Shown one piece after another: positions 26,642-35,492 of a stretch of DNA of 64,000 nucleotides. Within the stretch, counting starts at the first letter, position 1. Every line of letters begins with the position of its first letter. A program made the translations under genes and the position numbers. The stretch spans positions 2,893,541 through 2,957,540 of the forward strand of contig NC_016943.1 of the NCBI RefSeq assembly GCF_000284015.1, written 5' to 3'. The stretch is from Blastococcus saxobsidens DD2 (GTDB taxonomy: Bacteria; Actinomycetota; Actinomycetes; Mycobacteriales; Geodermatophilaceae). The notes beneath the pieces are model-generated. The model was given only the letters and a program-made list of their open reading frames with translations, was not told the origin of the DNA and made no database searches.

Positions 26642-28435
26642 GTGGTCGGCCGGATCGAGGACTACGGGTTGATCGGAGATCTGCAGACGGCGGCGCTCGT
26701 GGGCCGGGACGGCTCCATCGACTGGCTGTGCCTGCCGCGGTTCGACTCCGGAGCGTGCTTCGCCGCGCTCCTGCACGACGAGCGCGCGGGCCGCTGGCTG
26801 CTGGCGCCCGCCGCCGGCGGCAGGAGCAACCGGCGGTACCGCGACGGCACGCTGATCCTCGAGACGGAATGGGAGACGCCGGAGGGCTCGGTCCGCGTCG
26901 TCGACTTCATGCCACCCCGGGGCGAGGCCGCCGACGTCGTCCGCATCGTCGAGGGCATCTCCGGGAGGGTGCCGATGCGGATGGAGCTCGCACTCCGCTT
27001 CGACTACGGCCACGTCGTGCCGTGGGTACGGGAGGACGACGGCGACCTGGTCGCGATCGGCGGCCCCGATGCGGTGTGGGTGCACACCGATGCCCCGCTG
27101 CACCAGGAGGAGGGAGACGTCCGATCGGAGTTCGAGGTCGGCGCGGGCGACCAGGTGTCCTTCGTGCTGACCTACGCCCCCTCGCACCGGCCCCGTCCAC
27201 GCATGGCGGCCGCCGAGCGCGCCCTGCTCGACACCGAGAACTTCTGGACCGACTGGCTGTCCCGCTGCCGCTACGAGGGGCGTTGGCGCGACGCCGTCCA
27301 CCGTTCGCTGCTCACCCTCAAGGCCCTGACCTACGCCCCGACCGGGGGCGTCGTCGCCGCCGCCACCACATCGTTGCCGGAGGAGCTCGGGGGATCGCGC
27401 AACTGGGACTACCGCTACACGTGGTTGCGTGACGCGACGTTCACGCTGCGTGCTCTGCTCGGCACCGGTTACGTGGCCGAGGCCCGGGCCTGGCGCGACT
27501 GGCTGCTGCGCGCGGTGGCCGGGGACCCGGCCGACCTGCGGATCATGTACGGCATCGACGGCAGCCGGCGCCTCCCCGAGCAGGTATTGCCCTGGCTCGC
27601 CGGGTACGAGGGGGCGGCTCCGGTCCGGGTGGGCAACGCCGCGGTCGAGCAGTTCCAGCTCGACGTCTGGGGCGAGGTGCTCGGCGGCCTGCACGTGGCC
27701 CGGGAGGCCGGCCTGTCCAGCAGCCCGGACGCGTGGTCGCTGCAACGGGCTCTCCTGGACTTCCTGGAGGGCGCGTGGACCGAGCCGGACAACAGCCTGT
27801 GGGAGATGCGCGGCCCGCCCCGGCACTTCGTCCACTCGAAGGTCATGGCCTGGGCCGGCGTGGACCGCGCGGTCCAGGCCGTCGAGCGGCACGGCCTCGA
27901 CGGTCCGCTGGACCGCTGGCGGACCCTGCGCCAGGACATCCACGACGAGGTCTGCACGCGGGGTTACGACTCCGAGCGCAACACGTTCACGCAGTACTAC
28001 GGCTCTCGCGAGCTCGACGCCGCGTTGCTGCTCATCCCCCAGACCGGCTTCCTGGGCTGGGCCGACGAACGGGTCGTCGGCACGGTCGACGCCGTGCAGC
28101 GCGAGCTGACCGAGGACGGCCTGGTCCTGCGCTACCGCGCCGAGACGAATGCCGTGGACGGGTTACCCGGTCGCGAGGGCACCTTCGTCATCGGCACCTT
28201 CTGGCTCGCCGACGCCCTCGCCAGCCTCGAGCGGGTGGGCGAGGCCGAGCAGCTGTTCGAGCGGCTGCTCGGCCTGCGCAACGACCTGGGGTTGCTCAGC
28301 GAGCAGTACGACACCCGGGCCCGGCGGCAGGTCGGCAACATGCCACAGGCGTTCAGCCACGTCGGCCTGGTCAACACCGCTCGCCACCTCAGCGGCAGCT
28401 CTCCGGCGGAGGAGGAGGGCGACGCCCCCAGGTGA
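26642..28435 (+). CDS. glycoside hydrolase family 15 protein (glucoamylase/trehalase-like)
   Basis: A 597-residue GH15 enzyme. The N-terminal beta domain starts IEDYGLIGDLQTAALVGRDG and SIDWLCLPRFDS, a family hallmark. The (alpha/alpha)6 domain begins near 260 and includes RNWDYRYTWLRDATFTLRAL and AAVEQFQLDVWGEVL, then YYGSRELDAALLLIPQTGF. Bacterial members hydrolyse alpha-glucosides; several actinobacterial ones are trehalases, so trehalose is a fair guess. No signal peptide, so cytoplasmic. GTG 26642 is chosen because it starts the family sequence directly; the ribosome site is weak and translation may be coupled to the SDR gene 5 bp upstream. Confidence 0.85.
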   Translation: MVGRIEDYGLIGDLQTAALVGRDGSIDWLCLPRFDSGACFAALLHDERAGRWLLAPAAGGRSNRRYRDGTLILETEWETPEGSVRVVDFMPPRGEAADVVRIVEGISGRVPMRMELALRFDYGHVVPWVREDDGDLVAIGGPDAVWVHTDAPLHQEEGDVRSEFEVGAGDQVSFVLTYAPSHRPRPRMAAAERALLDTENFWTDWLSRCRYEGRWRDAVHRSLLTLKALTYAPTGGVVAAATTSLPEELGGSRNWDYRYTWLRDATFTLRALLGTGYVAEARAWRDWLLRAVAGDPADLRIMYGIDGSRRLPEQVLPWLAGYEGAAPVRVGNAAVEQFQLDVWGEVLGGLHVAREAGLSSSPDAWSLQRALLDFLEGAWTEPDNSLWEMRGPPRHFVHSKVMAWAGVDRAVQAVERHGLDGPLDRWRTLRQDIHDEVCTRGYDSERNTFTQYYGSRELDAALLLIPQTGFLGWADERVVGTVDAVQRELTEDGLVLRYRAETNAVDGLPGREGTFVIGTFWLADALASLERVGEAEQLFERLLGLRNDLGLLSEQYDTRARRQVGNMPQAFSHVGLVNTARHLSGSSPAEEEGDAPR

Positions 28436-28529
28436 CGAACCCGGGACAGGTCGGGGATCGGGGTTTAGCCGACGGGGGGGTCCGGCTAGCGGAGACCGAA
28501 GAGCCCAGCACCGACAACCGGAGGTCCTC

Positions 28530-30326
28530 ATGGCCCAGACCGTCGCCGACTACCTGCTCGCCCGACTGCGCGAATGGGGTGTGCGGCAGGTGTTCGGCTA
28601 TCCCGGCGACGGGATCAACGGCCTGCTCGCGGCCTGGGGGCGCGCGGACAACGACCCCGAGTTCATCCAGTCCCGCCACGAGGAGATGTCGGCGTTCGAG
28701 GCCGTCGGCTTCGCCAAGTTCAGCGGCGGCTTCGGCGTCTGCGCCGCGACCAGCGGACCCGGGGCCATCCACCTGCTCAACGGCCTCTACGACGCCAAGC
28801 TCGACCACGTCCCGGTGGTCGCGATCGTCGGGCAGACCGAGCGCTCGGCGATGGGCGGTTCCTACCAGCAGGAAGTGGACCTGCTGAGTCTGTACAAGGA
28901 CGTCTGCAGCGACTACGTGCAGATGTGCACCGTGCCCGAACAGCTGCCCAACCTGATCGACCGCGCCATCCGGATCGCGGTGAGCGAGCGCGCTCCGACG
29001 GCGCTGATCTTCCCCTCCGACGTCCTCGAACTCGAGTACGAGCCGCCCGCCCACGAGTTCAAGAACGTCCCCTCCAGCCTCGGCATCGCCCAGTCGTCGC
29101 CCCAGCCTGATCCGGCTGCCGTCCAGCAGACCGCCGATCTGCTCAACGCCGGCGAGAAGGTGGCGCTGCTGGTCGGCCAGGGCGCCCGGGACTGCCAGGC
29201 CGAGCTCACCGAGGTGGCCGACCTGCTCGGCGCCGGCGCGGCCAAGGCGCTGCTGGGCAAGGACGTGCTGCCCGACACCCTGCCGTGGGTGACCGGCTCC
29301 ATCGGACTGCTGGGCACGCGGCCCAGCTACGAGATGATGATGGGCTGCGACACGCTCCTGACGGTCGGCTCCAACTTCCCGTACACCCAGTTCATGCCGA
29401 AGCTGGACCAGGCCCGGGCGGTCCAGATCGACCGGTCCGGCAGCTGGATCGGGATGCGGTACCCGTACGAGCTCAACGTCGTCGGCGACGCCAAGGCGAC
29501 GCTGCAAGCGCTCATCCCGCTGCTGCGCCGCAAGGAGGACCGGTCGTGGCAGGAGAAGATCACTGCCGACGTGGCCGACTGGTGGCAGACCGTCGAGCGG
29601 CGCGCGCTGACCGACGCCGACCCGGTCAACCCGATGCGGATCGTGCACGAGCTGTCGGAGCGGCTGCCGGCGAACGCCATCGTCACCAGCGACTCCGGCA
29701 GCGCCGCGAACTGGTACGCCCGGCACCTGAAGGTGCGCGGCGAGGTCAAGTGCTCGCTGTCCGGCACGCTGGCCACCATGGGCCCCGGCGTGCCCTACGC
29801 CATCGGCGCGAAGTGGGCGCACCCCGAGCGCCCGGCGATCGCGCTGGTCGGTGACGGCGCGATGCAGATGAACGGCCTGGCCGAGCAGATCACCATCGCC
29901 CGGTACTGGCAGGAGTGGGCCGATCCGCGGCTGATCACCGTGGTCTTCCACAACAACGACCTCAATCAGGTCACCTGGGAGATGCGGGCGATGGAGGGGG
30001 CGCCGAAGTTCACCGAGTCGCAAACCATCCCCGACATCGACTACGCCGCCTTCGCCCGGGGCCTGGGCCTCGAGGGGATCAACGTCGACAAGCCCGAGGA
30101 CGTCGGGCCGGCCTGGGACGCCGCCCTGGCCGCGAACAGGCCGGTCGTGCTCGACATCCGCTGCGATCCCGACGTGCCTCCCATCCCCCCGCACGCGACG
30201 TTCGAGCAGGCGCTGTCCACCGCGAAGTCGGCGCTCAAGGGTGACGAGGACGCCGCCGGCTTCATCAAGCAGGGGGTCAAGCAGAAGGTGCAGGAGTTCC
30301 TGCCCGGCTCCAAGGGCGATGGCTGA
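28530..30326 (+). CDS. thiamine-pyrophosphate enzyme, pyruvate oxidase/acetolactate synthase-like
   Basis: A 598-residue TPP-dependent enzyme of the PoxB/AHAS class. The N-terminal Pyr domain has the conserved Glu in SRHEEMSAFEAVG and the glycine-rich ATSGPGAIHLLNGLYDAK. The middle domain is nucleotide-fold. The PP domain carries GDGAMQMNGLAEQ with the closing asparagines in FHNNDLNQV. It probably decarboxylates a 2-keto acid such as pyruvate. GGAGG lies 5 nt before ATG 28530. Its end overlaps the next gene by 8 bp (ATGGCTGA), so they are translated together. The 94 bp upstream gap could hold its own promoter. Confidence 0.82.
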   Translation: MAQTVADYLLARLREWGVRQVFGYPGDGINGLLAAWGRADNDPEFIQSRHEEMSAFEAVGFAKFSGGFGVCAATSGPGAIHLLNGLYDAKLDHVPVVAIVGQTERSAMGGSYQQEVDLLSLYKDVCSDYVQMCTVPEQLPNLIDRAIRIAVSERAPTALIFPSDVLELEYEPPAHEFKNVPSSLGIAQSSPQPDPAAVQQTADLLNAGEKVALLVGQGARDCQAELTEVADLLGAGAAKALLGKDVLPDTLPWVTGSIGLLGTRPSYEMMMGCDTLLTVGSNFPYTQFMPKLDQARAVQIDRSGSWIGMRYPYELNVVGDAKATLQALIPLLRRKEDRSWQEKITADVADWWQTVERRALTDADPVNPMRIVHELSERLPANAIVTSDSGSAANWYARHLKVRGEVKCSLSGTLATMGPGVPYAIGAKWAHPERPAIALVGDGAMQMNGLAEQITIARYWQEWADPRLITVVFHNNDLNQVTWEMRAMEGAPKFTESQTIPDIDYAAFARGLGLEGINVDKPEDVGPAWDAALAANRPVVLDIRCDPDVPPIPPHATFEQALSTAKSALKGDEDAAGFIKQGVKQKVQEFLPGSKGDG

Positions 30327-33300
30327 GGCCCAGCCGGTGACCTCGGTCGATCTGCCCGCCCCCGTCGTCCGGCCACCGGAGGACGCCGGTCCCGCGGCCG
30401 GCCTCGACGTCGCCGCCCTGGAGCGCGACCTGCGCGCCCGGGTGGACGGCGAGGTGCGGTTCGATGCCGGTTCCCGCGGGGCCTACAGCACCGACGCCTC
30501 CAACTACCGGCAGGTGCCGATCGGGGTGGTGGTGCCGCGCTCGGTGGACGCGGCCGCGGATGCGGTCGCGGTGTGCCGGGAGCACGGCGCCCCCGTGCTG
30601 CCACGGGGAGGCGGGACCAGCCTGGCCGGAGAGTGCACCAACACCGCCGTCGTCCTGGACTTCACCAAGTACTGCAACCGGCTGCTGACGGTCGACCCCG
30701 AGGCGGGCACCTGCGTGGTGGAGCCGGGCATCGTGCTGGACGAGCTGAACCGGCAGCTGGCGCCCTCCGGGCTGGAGTTCGGGCCCGAGCCGGCAACCCA
30801 CAACCACTGCGCGCTCGGCGGGATGATCGGCAACAACGCCTGCGGGGCGACCGCGCAGCGCACCGGCAAGGTCGTCGACAACGTCGTGTCGCTGGACGTG
30901 CTGCTCTACGACGGCACGCGGATGACCGTGGGCGCCACCTCCGACGAGGAGTACGCCGCGATCGTGCAGGCCGGTGGACGGCGCGGCGAGGTGTACCGGC
31001 AGCTGCGCGAGCTGCGCGACCGGTACGGCGAGGAAGTCCGTGCGCGTTACCCCGACATCCCGCGCCGGGTGTCGGGCTACAACCTCGACTCGCTGCTGCC
31101 CGAGCGGGGCTTCGACCTCGCCGGCGCGCTGATCGGCTCCGAGGGCAGCTGCGTCACGGTGCTGGGGGCCGAGCTGCGGCTCGTCCCCGTGGTGCTCCAC
31201 CGCGCCCTGGTGCTGCTCGGCTATCCCGACGTGGTGACCTCGGCGCGCGACGTGCCGGCCATCGTCGAGCAGGAGCCGATCGCCCTCGAGGGCCTGGACC
31301 GCCATCTGATCACCTTCCAGCAGGAGAAGGACCTCAACCCCGACACGCTCGAGCTGCTGCCCGAGGGACCCCGCGCGTGGTTGCTGGTCCAGTTCGGCGG
31401 CGAGACGCACGAGGAGGCCGGCGGCCGGGCGCACGACTTCGCGGACCTGGCCGGCGGCTGGTCGAGTGCACCCACGGCCACCGTCTTCGACGAGGGCGTG
31501 CACCAGGCCGACATCTGGCAGGTCCGCGAGGCGGGGCTCGGCGCCACCGCCCGCGTGCCCGGGCGGCCCGACACCTGGCCGGGCTGGGAGGACTCCGCCG
31601 TCGCCCCGGCCGACCTGGCCGACTACCTCGCCGACCTGCAGCGGCTCTACGACGAATTCGGCTTCGACCAGGTGTCGCTGTACGGGCACTTCGGGCAGGG
31701 CTGCGTGCACACCCGCATCCCGTTCGACCTGCAGACCGCCGACGGGGTGCAGCACTTCCGGGCGTTCACCGAGCGGGCCGCGGACCTGGTCGTCTCCTAC
31801 GGCGGCTCCTTCTCCGGCGAGCACGGCGACGGCCAGGCCCGCGGCGAGCTGCTGCCGAAGATGTACGGCGAGGAGCTGGTGGAGGCCTTCGCCCGGTTCA
31901 AGGCGATCTTCGATCCCGGGAACCGGATGAACCCGGGCAAGGTCGCCGCCCCGTACCGGCTCGACGAGAACCTGCGGCTGGGCCGCGACTACCAGCCCCG
32001 GCAGGTGGAGACCCACTTCCGCTATCCGCACGACGACGGCAGCTTCGACCGCGCCGTGCTGCGCTGCGTCGGCGTCGGCAAGTGCCGCCGGCAGGAGAGC
32101 GAGGGGACGGTGATGTGCCCCTCCTACATGGTCACCCGGGAGGAGGAGCACTCCACCCGCGGCCGGGCCCGTCTGCTGTTCGAGATGATGCAGGGCCACG
32201 ACGACTCACCCATCGGCGACGGCTGGCGCTCGGAGGCCGTCCGGGACTCGCTCGACCTGTGCCTGGCCTGCAAGGGCTGCAAGAGCGACTGCCCGGTCAA
32301 CGTGGACATGGCCACCTACAAGGCCGAATTCCTGTCCCACCACTACGCCGGCCGGCTGCGTCCGATCACGCACTACACGCTGGGCTGGCTACCGCTGCTG
32401 GCCAGAGCGGCCTCCATGGCGCCTCGGGTGGTCAACGCCCTCACCCAGGCGCCGGGCATCCGGCGGATCGCCACGGCGGTGGGTGGCGTCGCCCCGGAGC
32501 GGGAGATCCCGCAGTTCGCCGACCAGACCTTCCAGGCATGGTACGGCGCTCGCGGCCCGCGCGGGAGCGGCGAGCGCGGCGAGGTGCTCCTCTGGCCGGA
32601 CACGTTCAGCAACTCCTTCCAGCCGGGGCTGGCGAAGGCCGCCGTCGAGGTACTCGAGGACGCCGGCTGGCGGGTCGTCGTCCCGCAGGATGCGGTCTGC
32701 TGCGGGCTCACCTGGATCTCGACCGGGCAACTGGACGTCGCCAAGCGGGTGCTGCGCCGCACGATCGATGTGCTGCGCCCGCACGTGCAGGCCGGGACCT
32801 TGGTGCTCGGGCTCGAGCCGTCGTGCACGGCGGTGTTCCGCTCCGATGCCGCCGAGCTCTACCCGGACGATCCCGACGTGCAGCTGCTGCGCGATCAGAC
32901 GGTGACGCTCGCCGAGCTGCTCACCGAGCACACCCCAGGCTGGGAACCGCCCCGGCTGAGCCGGCGGGCCGTCGTGCAGACGCACTGCCACCAGCACGCG
33001 GTCATGGGCTTCGATCGCGATGTCGAGCTCATGCAGCAGATGGGCATGGACGTCGACGTCCTCGACTCCGGCTGTTGCGGACTGGCCGGCAACTTCGGGT
33101 TCGAGCGCGACCACTACGACGTCTCGATGGCCTGCGCCGAGCGGGTGCTGCTGCCGGAGGTCCGCAAGGCCGGACCCGACGACGTCGTCCTCGCCGACGG
33201 GTTCAGCTGCCGCACCCAGATCGAGCAGGGCGACCCCGGAGGCCGGGAAGGCCTGCACCTGGCCGAGGTGCTGGCGGCTGCCCTGCGCGGCGATCCTGCG

Positions 33301-33438
33301 ATGCCCGGCGAGCCGCCCGAGCGGGCCTGGGCCGACCGGCCGTCGACCCCGCGGGCGGCGTCCTGGGCAGCCCTCGGCGCGGCGGCCGTGGCCGGGCTCG
33401 GTGCGGCCGGGGCAGCGACCCGGGCACTGCGGCGATGA
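30319..33438 (+). CDS. FAD-linked oxidase fused to 4Fe-4S/CCG domains, second copy
   Basis: A 1039-residue paralogue of the 4632-7493 protein with the same domain order. The FAD-binding domain has PRGGGTSLAGECTNTAV and GGMIGNNACGATAQRTG, and the FAD C-terminal domain YGHFGQGCVHTRIPFD and SGEHGDGQARGELLPKMY. The 4Fe-4S motifs are CVGVGKCR and CLACKGCKSDCP. The CCG domains carry CCGLTW, PSCTAVF and CCGLAGNFG. It has a longer N-terminus and a C-terminal hydrophobic tail (AASWAALGAAAVAGLGAAGAA) followed by arginines, which could hold it to the membrane. It overlaps the TPP enzyme gene by 8 bp and the next gene by 4 bp. The likely role is 2-hydroxyacid oxidation; the substrate is unknown. Confidence 0.85.
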   Translation: MAEAQPVTSVDLPAPVVRPPEDAGPAAGLDVAALERDLRARVDGEVRFDAGSRGAYSTDASNYRQVPIGVVVPRSVDAAADAVAVCREHGAPVLPRGGGTSLAGECTNTAVVLDFTKYCNRLLTVDPEAGTCVVEPGIVLDELNRQLAPSGLEFGPEPATHNHCALGGMIGNNACGATAQRTGKVVDNVVSLDVLLYDGTRMTVGATSDEEYAAIVQAGGRRGEVYRQLRELRDRYGEEVRARYPDIPRRVSGYNLDSLLPERGFDLAGALIGSEGSCVTVLGAELRLVPVVLHRALVLLGYPDVVTSARDVPAIVEQEPIALEGLDRHLITFQQEKDLNPDTLELLPEGPRAWLLVQFGGETHEEAGGRAHDFADLAGGWSSAPTATVFDEGVHQADIWQVREAGLGATARVPGRPDTWPGWEDSAVAPADLADYLADLQRLYDEFGFDQVSLYGHFGQGCVHTRIPFDLQTADGVQHFRAFTERAADLVVSYGGSFSGEHGDGQARGELLPKMYGEELVEAFARFKAIFDPGNRMNPGKVAAPYRLDENLRLGRDYQPRQVETHFRYPHDDGSFDRAVLRCVGVGKCRRQESEGTVMCPSYMVTREEEHSTRGRARLLFEMMQGHDDSPIGDGWRSEAVRDSLDLCLACKGCKSDCPVNVDMATYKAEFLSHHYAGRLRPITHYTLGWLPLLARAASMAPRVVNALTQAPGIRRIATAVGGVAPEREIPQFADQTFQAWYGARGPRGSGERGEVLLWPDTFSNSFQPGLAKAAVEVLEDAGWRVVVPQDAVCCGLTWISTGQLDVAKRVLRRTIDVLRPHVQAGTLVLGLEPSCTAVFRSDAAELYPDDPDVQLLRDQTVTLAELLTEHTPGWEPPRLSRRAVVQTHCHQHAVMGFDRDVELMQQMGMDVDVLDSGCCGLAGNFGFERDHYDVSMACAERVLLPEVRKAGPDDVVLADGFSCRTQIEQGDPGGREGLHLAEVLAAALRGDPAMPGEPPERAWADRPSTPRAASWAALGAAAVAGLGAAGAATRALRR

Positions 33439-34547
33439 CCGGCTCGCCATCCGCCCCGACGATCGATGCGGTCGAGGTCTCGGTGTTCGTCGTCCGCACC
33501 GAGGGGCCGGAGGCCGATGGCACCCTGGCGTGGGACTCGACGACCTGCGTCGTGGTCCGTGCCTCCGGCGGCGGCCGGACCGGACTGGGCTGGACCTACG
33601 GGCCCGCGGCCTGTGCGGAGCTGGTCACCGCCGTGCTCGCCGACGTGGTCCGCGGCCGGTCGGCGCTGGCCGTGCCGGCCGCGTGGGAGGCGATGGTGCG
33701 GCGGTGCCGCAACGCAGGTCGCCCGGGCATCGTGTCGATGGCGGTCGCGGCGGTGGACACCGCGCTGTGGGACCTCGCCGCCCAGCTGCTCGACGTCCCC
33801 CTCGTGGTGCTGCTCGGTCAGGCGCGCGACGACGTCCCGACCTACGGCAGCGGTGGCTTCCCCACCTACGACGACGACCGGCTGACCACCCAGCTGGAGT
33901 ACTGGGTCGGCGAGCTCGGGGTCGCGGCGGTGAAGATCAAGATCGGCGAGTCGTGGGGTCAGCGGACCGGGCGCGATCTCGACCGCGTGCGGCGCACCCG
34001 TGAGGTCGTCGGGGACGGGGTCGAGGTCTTCGTCGACGCCAACGGTGGCTACACACCAGGCCAGGCGCGGCGAGTCGGCCGGGAACTCGACGATCTGGGC
34101 GTGACCTGGTTCGAGGAGCCGGTGTCATCCGACGACCTCTCCGGGCTGGCGGAGCTGCGCGGTGCCCTGGCCACCGACGTCGCCGCGGGCGAGTACGCCT
34201 ACGACCTCGCGTACGTGCGGCGCATGTGCGCGGCGCGCGCCGTCGACTGCCTGCAGCTGGACGTCACCCGCATCGGTGGGATAACCGAGTGGCGCCGCGC
34301 CGCGGCCGTCGCCGCCGCGTTCGGCCTGCAGGTCAGCGCACACTGCGCGCCGGCCCTGCACGCCGCGGTCGCGGCGAGCGTCCCGAACCTGCGGCACGTC
34401 GAGTACTTCACCGACCACGGCCGCCTCGAGCCCCTGCTGTTCGACGGGGTGCCGGAAGTTCGCGACGGACGCATGACCCCACAGGTGGACCGGCCGGGCA
34501 ACGGACTGCGGCTGCGGCCCGACGCCGAGCGCTTCCGGTCCGGCTGA
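33435..34547 (+). CDS. enolase-superfamily enzyme (mandelate racemase/muconate lactonizing group)
   Basis: A 370-residue enzyme. The barrel carries VKIKIG (KxK catalytic lysines), the metal ligands in VFVDANGGY, WFEEPV and AGEYAYD, and a histidine in SAHCAPALH. These fit acid-sugar dehydratases or racemases of the mandelate racemase group. The 20-30s loop capping domain (GLGWTYGPAACAE) would set substrate choice. ATG 33435 overlaps the preceding stop as ATGA. Being the last gene after a 2-hydroxyacid-type oxidase and a TPP enzyme, it may feed a sugar-acid route; this is inference. Confidence 0.8.
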   Translation: MTGSPSAPTIDAVEVSVFVVRTEGPEADGTLAWDSTTCVVVRASGGGRTGLGWTYGPAACAELVTAVLADVVRGRSALAVPAAWEAMVRRCRNAGRPGIVSMAVAAVDTALWDLAAQLLDVPLVVLLGQARDDVPTYGSGGFPTYDDDRLTTQLEYWVGELGVAAVKIKIGESWGQRTGRDLDRVRRTREVVGDGVEVFVDANGGYTPGQARRVGRELDDLGVTWFEEPVSSDDLSGLAELRGALATDVAAGEYAYDLAYVRRMCAARAVDCLQLDVTRIGGITEWRRAAAVAAAFGLQVSAHCAPALHAAVAASVPNLRHVEYFTDHGRLEPLLFDGVPEVRDGRMTPQVDRPGNGLRLRPDAERFRSG

Positions 34548-34572
34548 CCGAGCGGCGCTGCTGTGCGCTCGG
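34548..34572 (+). terminator. hairpin after the enolase-superfamily gene
   Basis: CCGAGCG (34548-34554) and CGCTCGG (34566-34572) form a perfect 7-bp stem with an 11-nt loop, starting at the base after the stop codon. It probably ends the five-gene run that began at 25605. There is no T-run. Confidence 0.45.
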
Positions 34573-34968
34573 CGCACGACGGGCCGAGTGGGGTTCCCCT
34601 CCCTCGGTGGCCCGTCGCCGGCGGGCACCAGCGACCGTGCCAGCGGCCCTGCCCGGCACGTTCACGGGCATGCGACCACCCGCACCGGGATGACGCCACC
34701 TCGCGGTGCCGCGCGCCAGGTGCATACCGAGGACGGCCGGGGTACCGCGCACGTCATGAGACGGGCACGCGAGACCCACGGCGACGCCGGCGACGTGACC
34801 GAGGGCCTGCCCGACCAGCACCGGATCGAACGCCTGCACCCGGAGCTACATCGACGGCCCGTTCGCCGCGACGCCGGACCGCGCCCGGGGCGCCTTCAGG
34901 TCCTGAACCGGTAGCTGCACGCCGACGCCCCGAGAAAGCACGCCGACGCCCCGAGGAAGAAGGCCACC
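34573..34968. other. gene-free stretch upstream of the PPC gene
   Basis: About 400 bp with no reading frame that looks like a protein on either strand; those that are open are Arg/Pro/His-rich shadows. It should hold the promoter of the 34969 gene. Its one clear feature is the tandem repeat at 34917-34958. Confidence 0.6.
34917..34958 (+). repeat. 21-bp tandem repeat in the PPC gene leader
   Basis: Two head-to-tail copies of a 21-bp unit (34917-34937 and 34938-34958) beginning GCACGCCGACGCCCCGAG differ at one base. The end of the second copy supplies the GAGGAAGAAGG ribosome site of the ATG at 34969. A unit length of 21 (seven codons) and the place in the leader suggest a recent duplication. 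Confidence 0.6.
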
Positions 34969-35418
34969 ATGAAAGCCACGACGCTCACCGACGGCCCTCC
35001 GGAGCAGCACGTCCTGGTCTTCGAGACCGGGGACGAGGTCGTCACCGGTCTCACGGACTGGGCGGCCGGGAACGACCTGCCGGGCAGTTCGTTCACCGCC
35101 ATCGGCGCCTTCTCCGAGGCGACGCTGGGGTACTACGACCTGGACGAGCAGGAGTACGCCGAGATCCCGGTCGACGGCCAGGTCGAGGTGCTGACCCTCG
35201 CCGGTGACATCACCCTCGACGGGGAGGGCGGGTGGAAGGTGCACGGCCACGTCGTCTGCGGACGGCGAGACGGCTCCACGGTCGGCGGGCATCTGCTGCG
35301 CGCCGTCGTCCGGCCGACCCTGGAAGTGGTGGTGACGGCCGGGGCCGCTCACCTCCGGCGCCGCCACGATCCCGCATCCGGACTCGCCCTCATCGACCCG
35401 GCGGCGAAAGCCGGCTGA
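34969..35418 (+). CDS. PPC (DUF296) domain protein
   Basis: A 149-residue single-domain protein of the plant-and-prokaryote-conserved (PPC/DUF296) family. The features are VLVFETGDEVVTGLTDWAAG at the N-terminus, FTAIGAFSEATLGYYD in the middle, and the family block HGHVVCGRRDGSTVGGHLL. In PPC proteins the clustered histidines can bind a metal. Bacterial PPC proteins form trimers; a DNA-binding role is known mainly for plant members that carry an AT-hook, which is absent here. It stands alone, after a tandem repeat and before the ABC importer operon. Confidence 0.82.
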   Translation: MKATTLTDGPPEQHVLVFETGDEVVTGLTDWAAGNDLPGSSFTAIGAFSEATLGYYDLDEQEYAEIPVDGQVEVLTLAGDITLDGEGGWKVHGHVVCGRRDGSTVGGHLLRAVVRPTLEVVVTAGAAHLRRRHDPASGLALIDPAAKAG

Positions 35419-35492
35419 GCACTCCGGCTCGCGACGTTTCCTGCTGCACGTGCTGATCCTCCCCCGTAGCCTGCGCTCGGGGTGATCATCCG

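Noticed and set aside
28463..28489. A sigma-B-like promoter (GTTTAG ... GGCTAG) before the TPP enzyme gene
   Set aside because: The -35-like part is fair, but the -10-like part matches poorly; kept out of the feature list.
34588..34914. A 108-codon reading frame before the PPC gene
   Set aside because: Low-complexity His/Arg/Pro composition, no good ribosome site and no recognised sequence; it ends at a TAG at the edge of the tandem repeat. Treated as intergenic.
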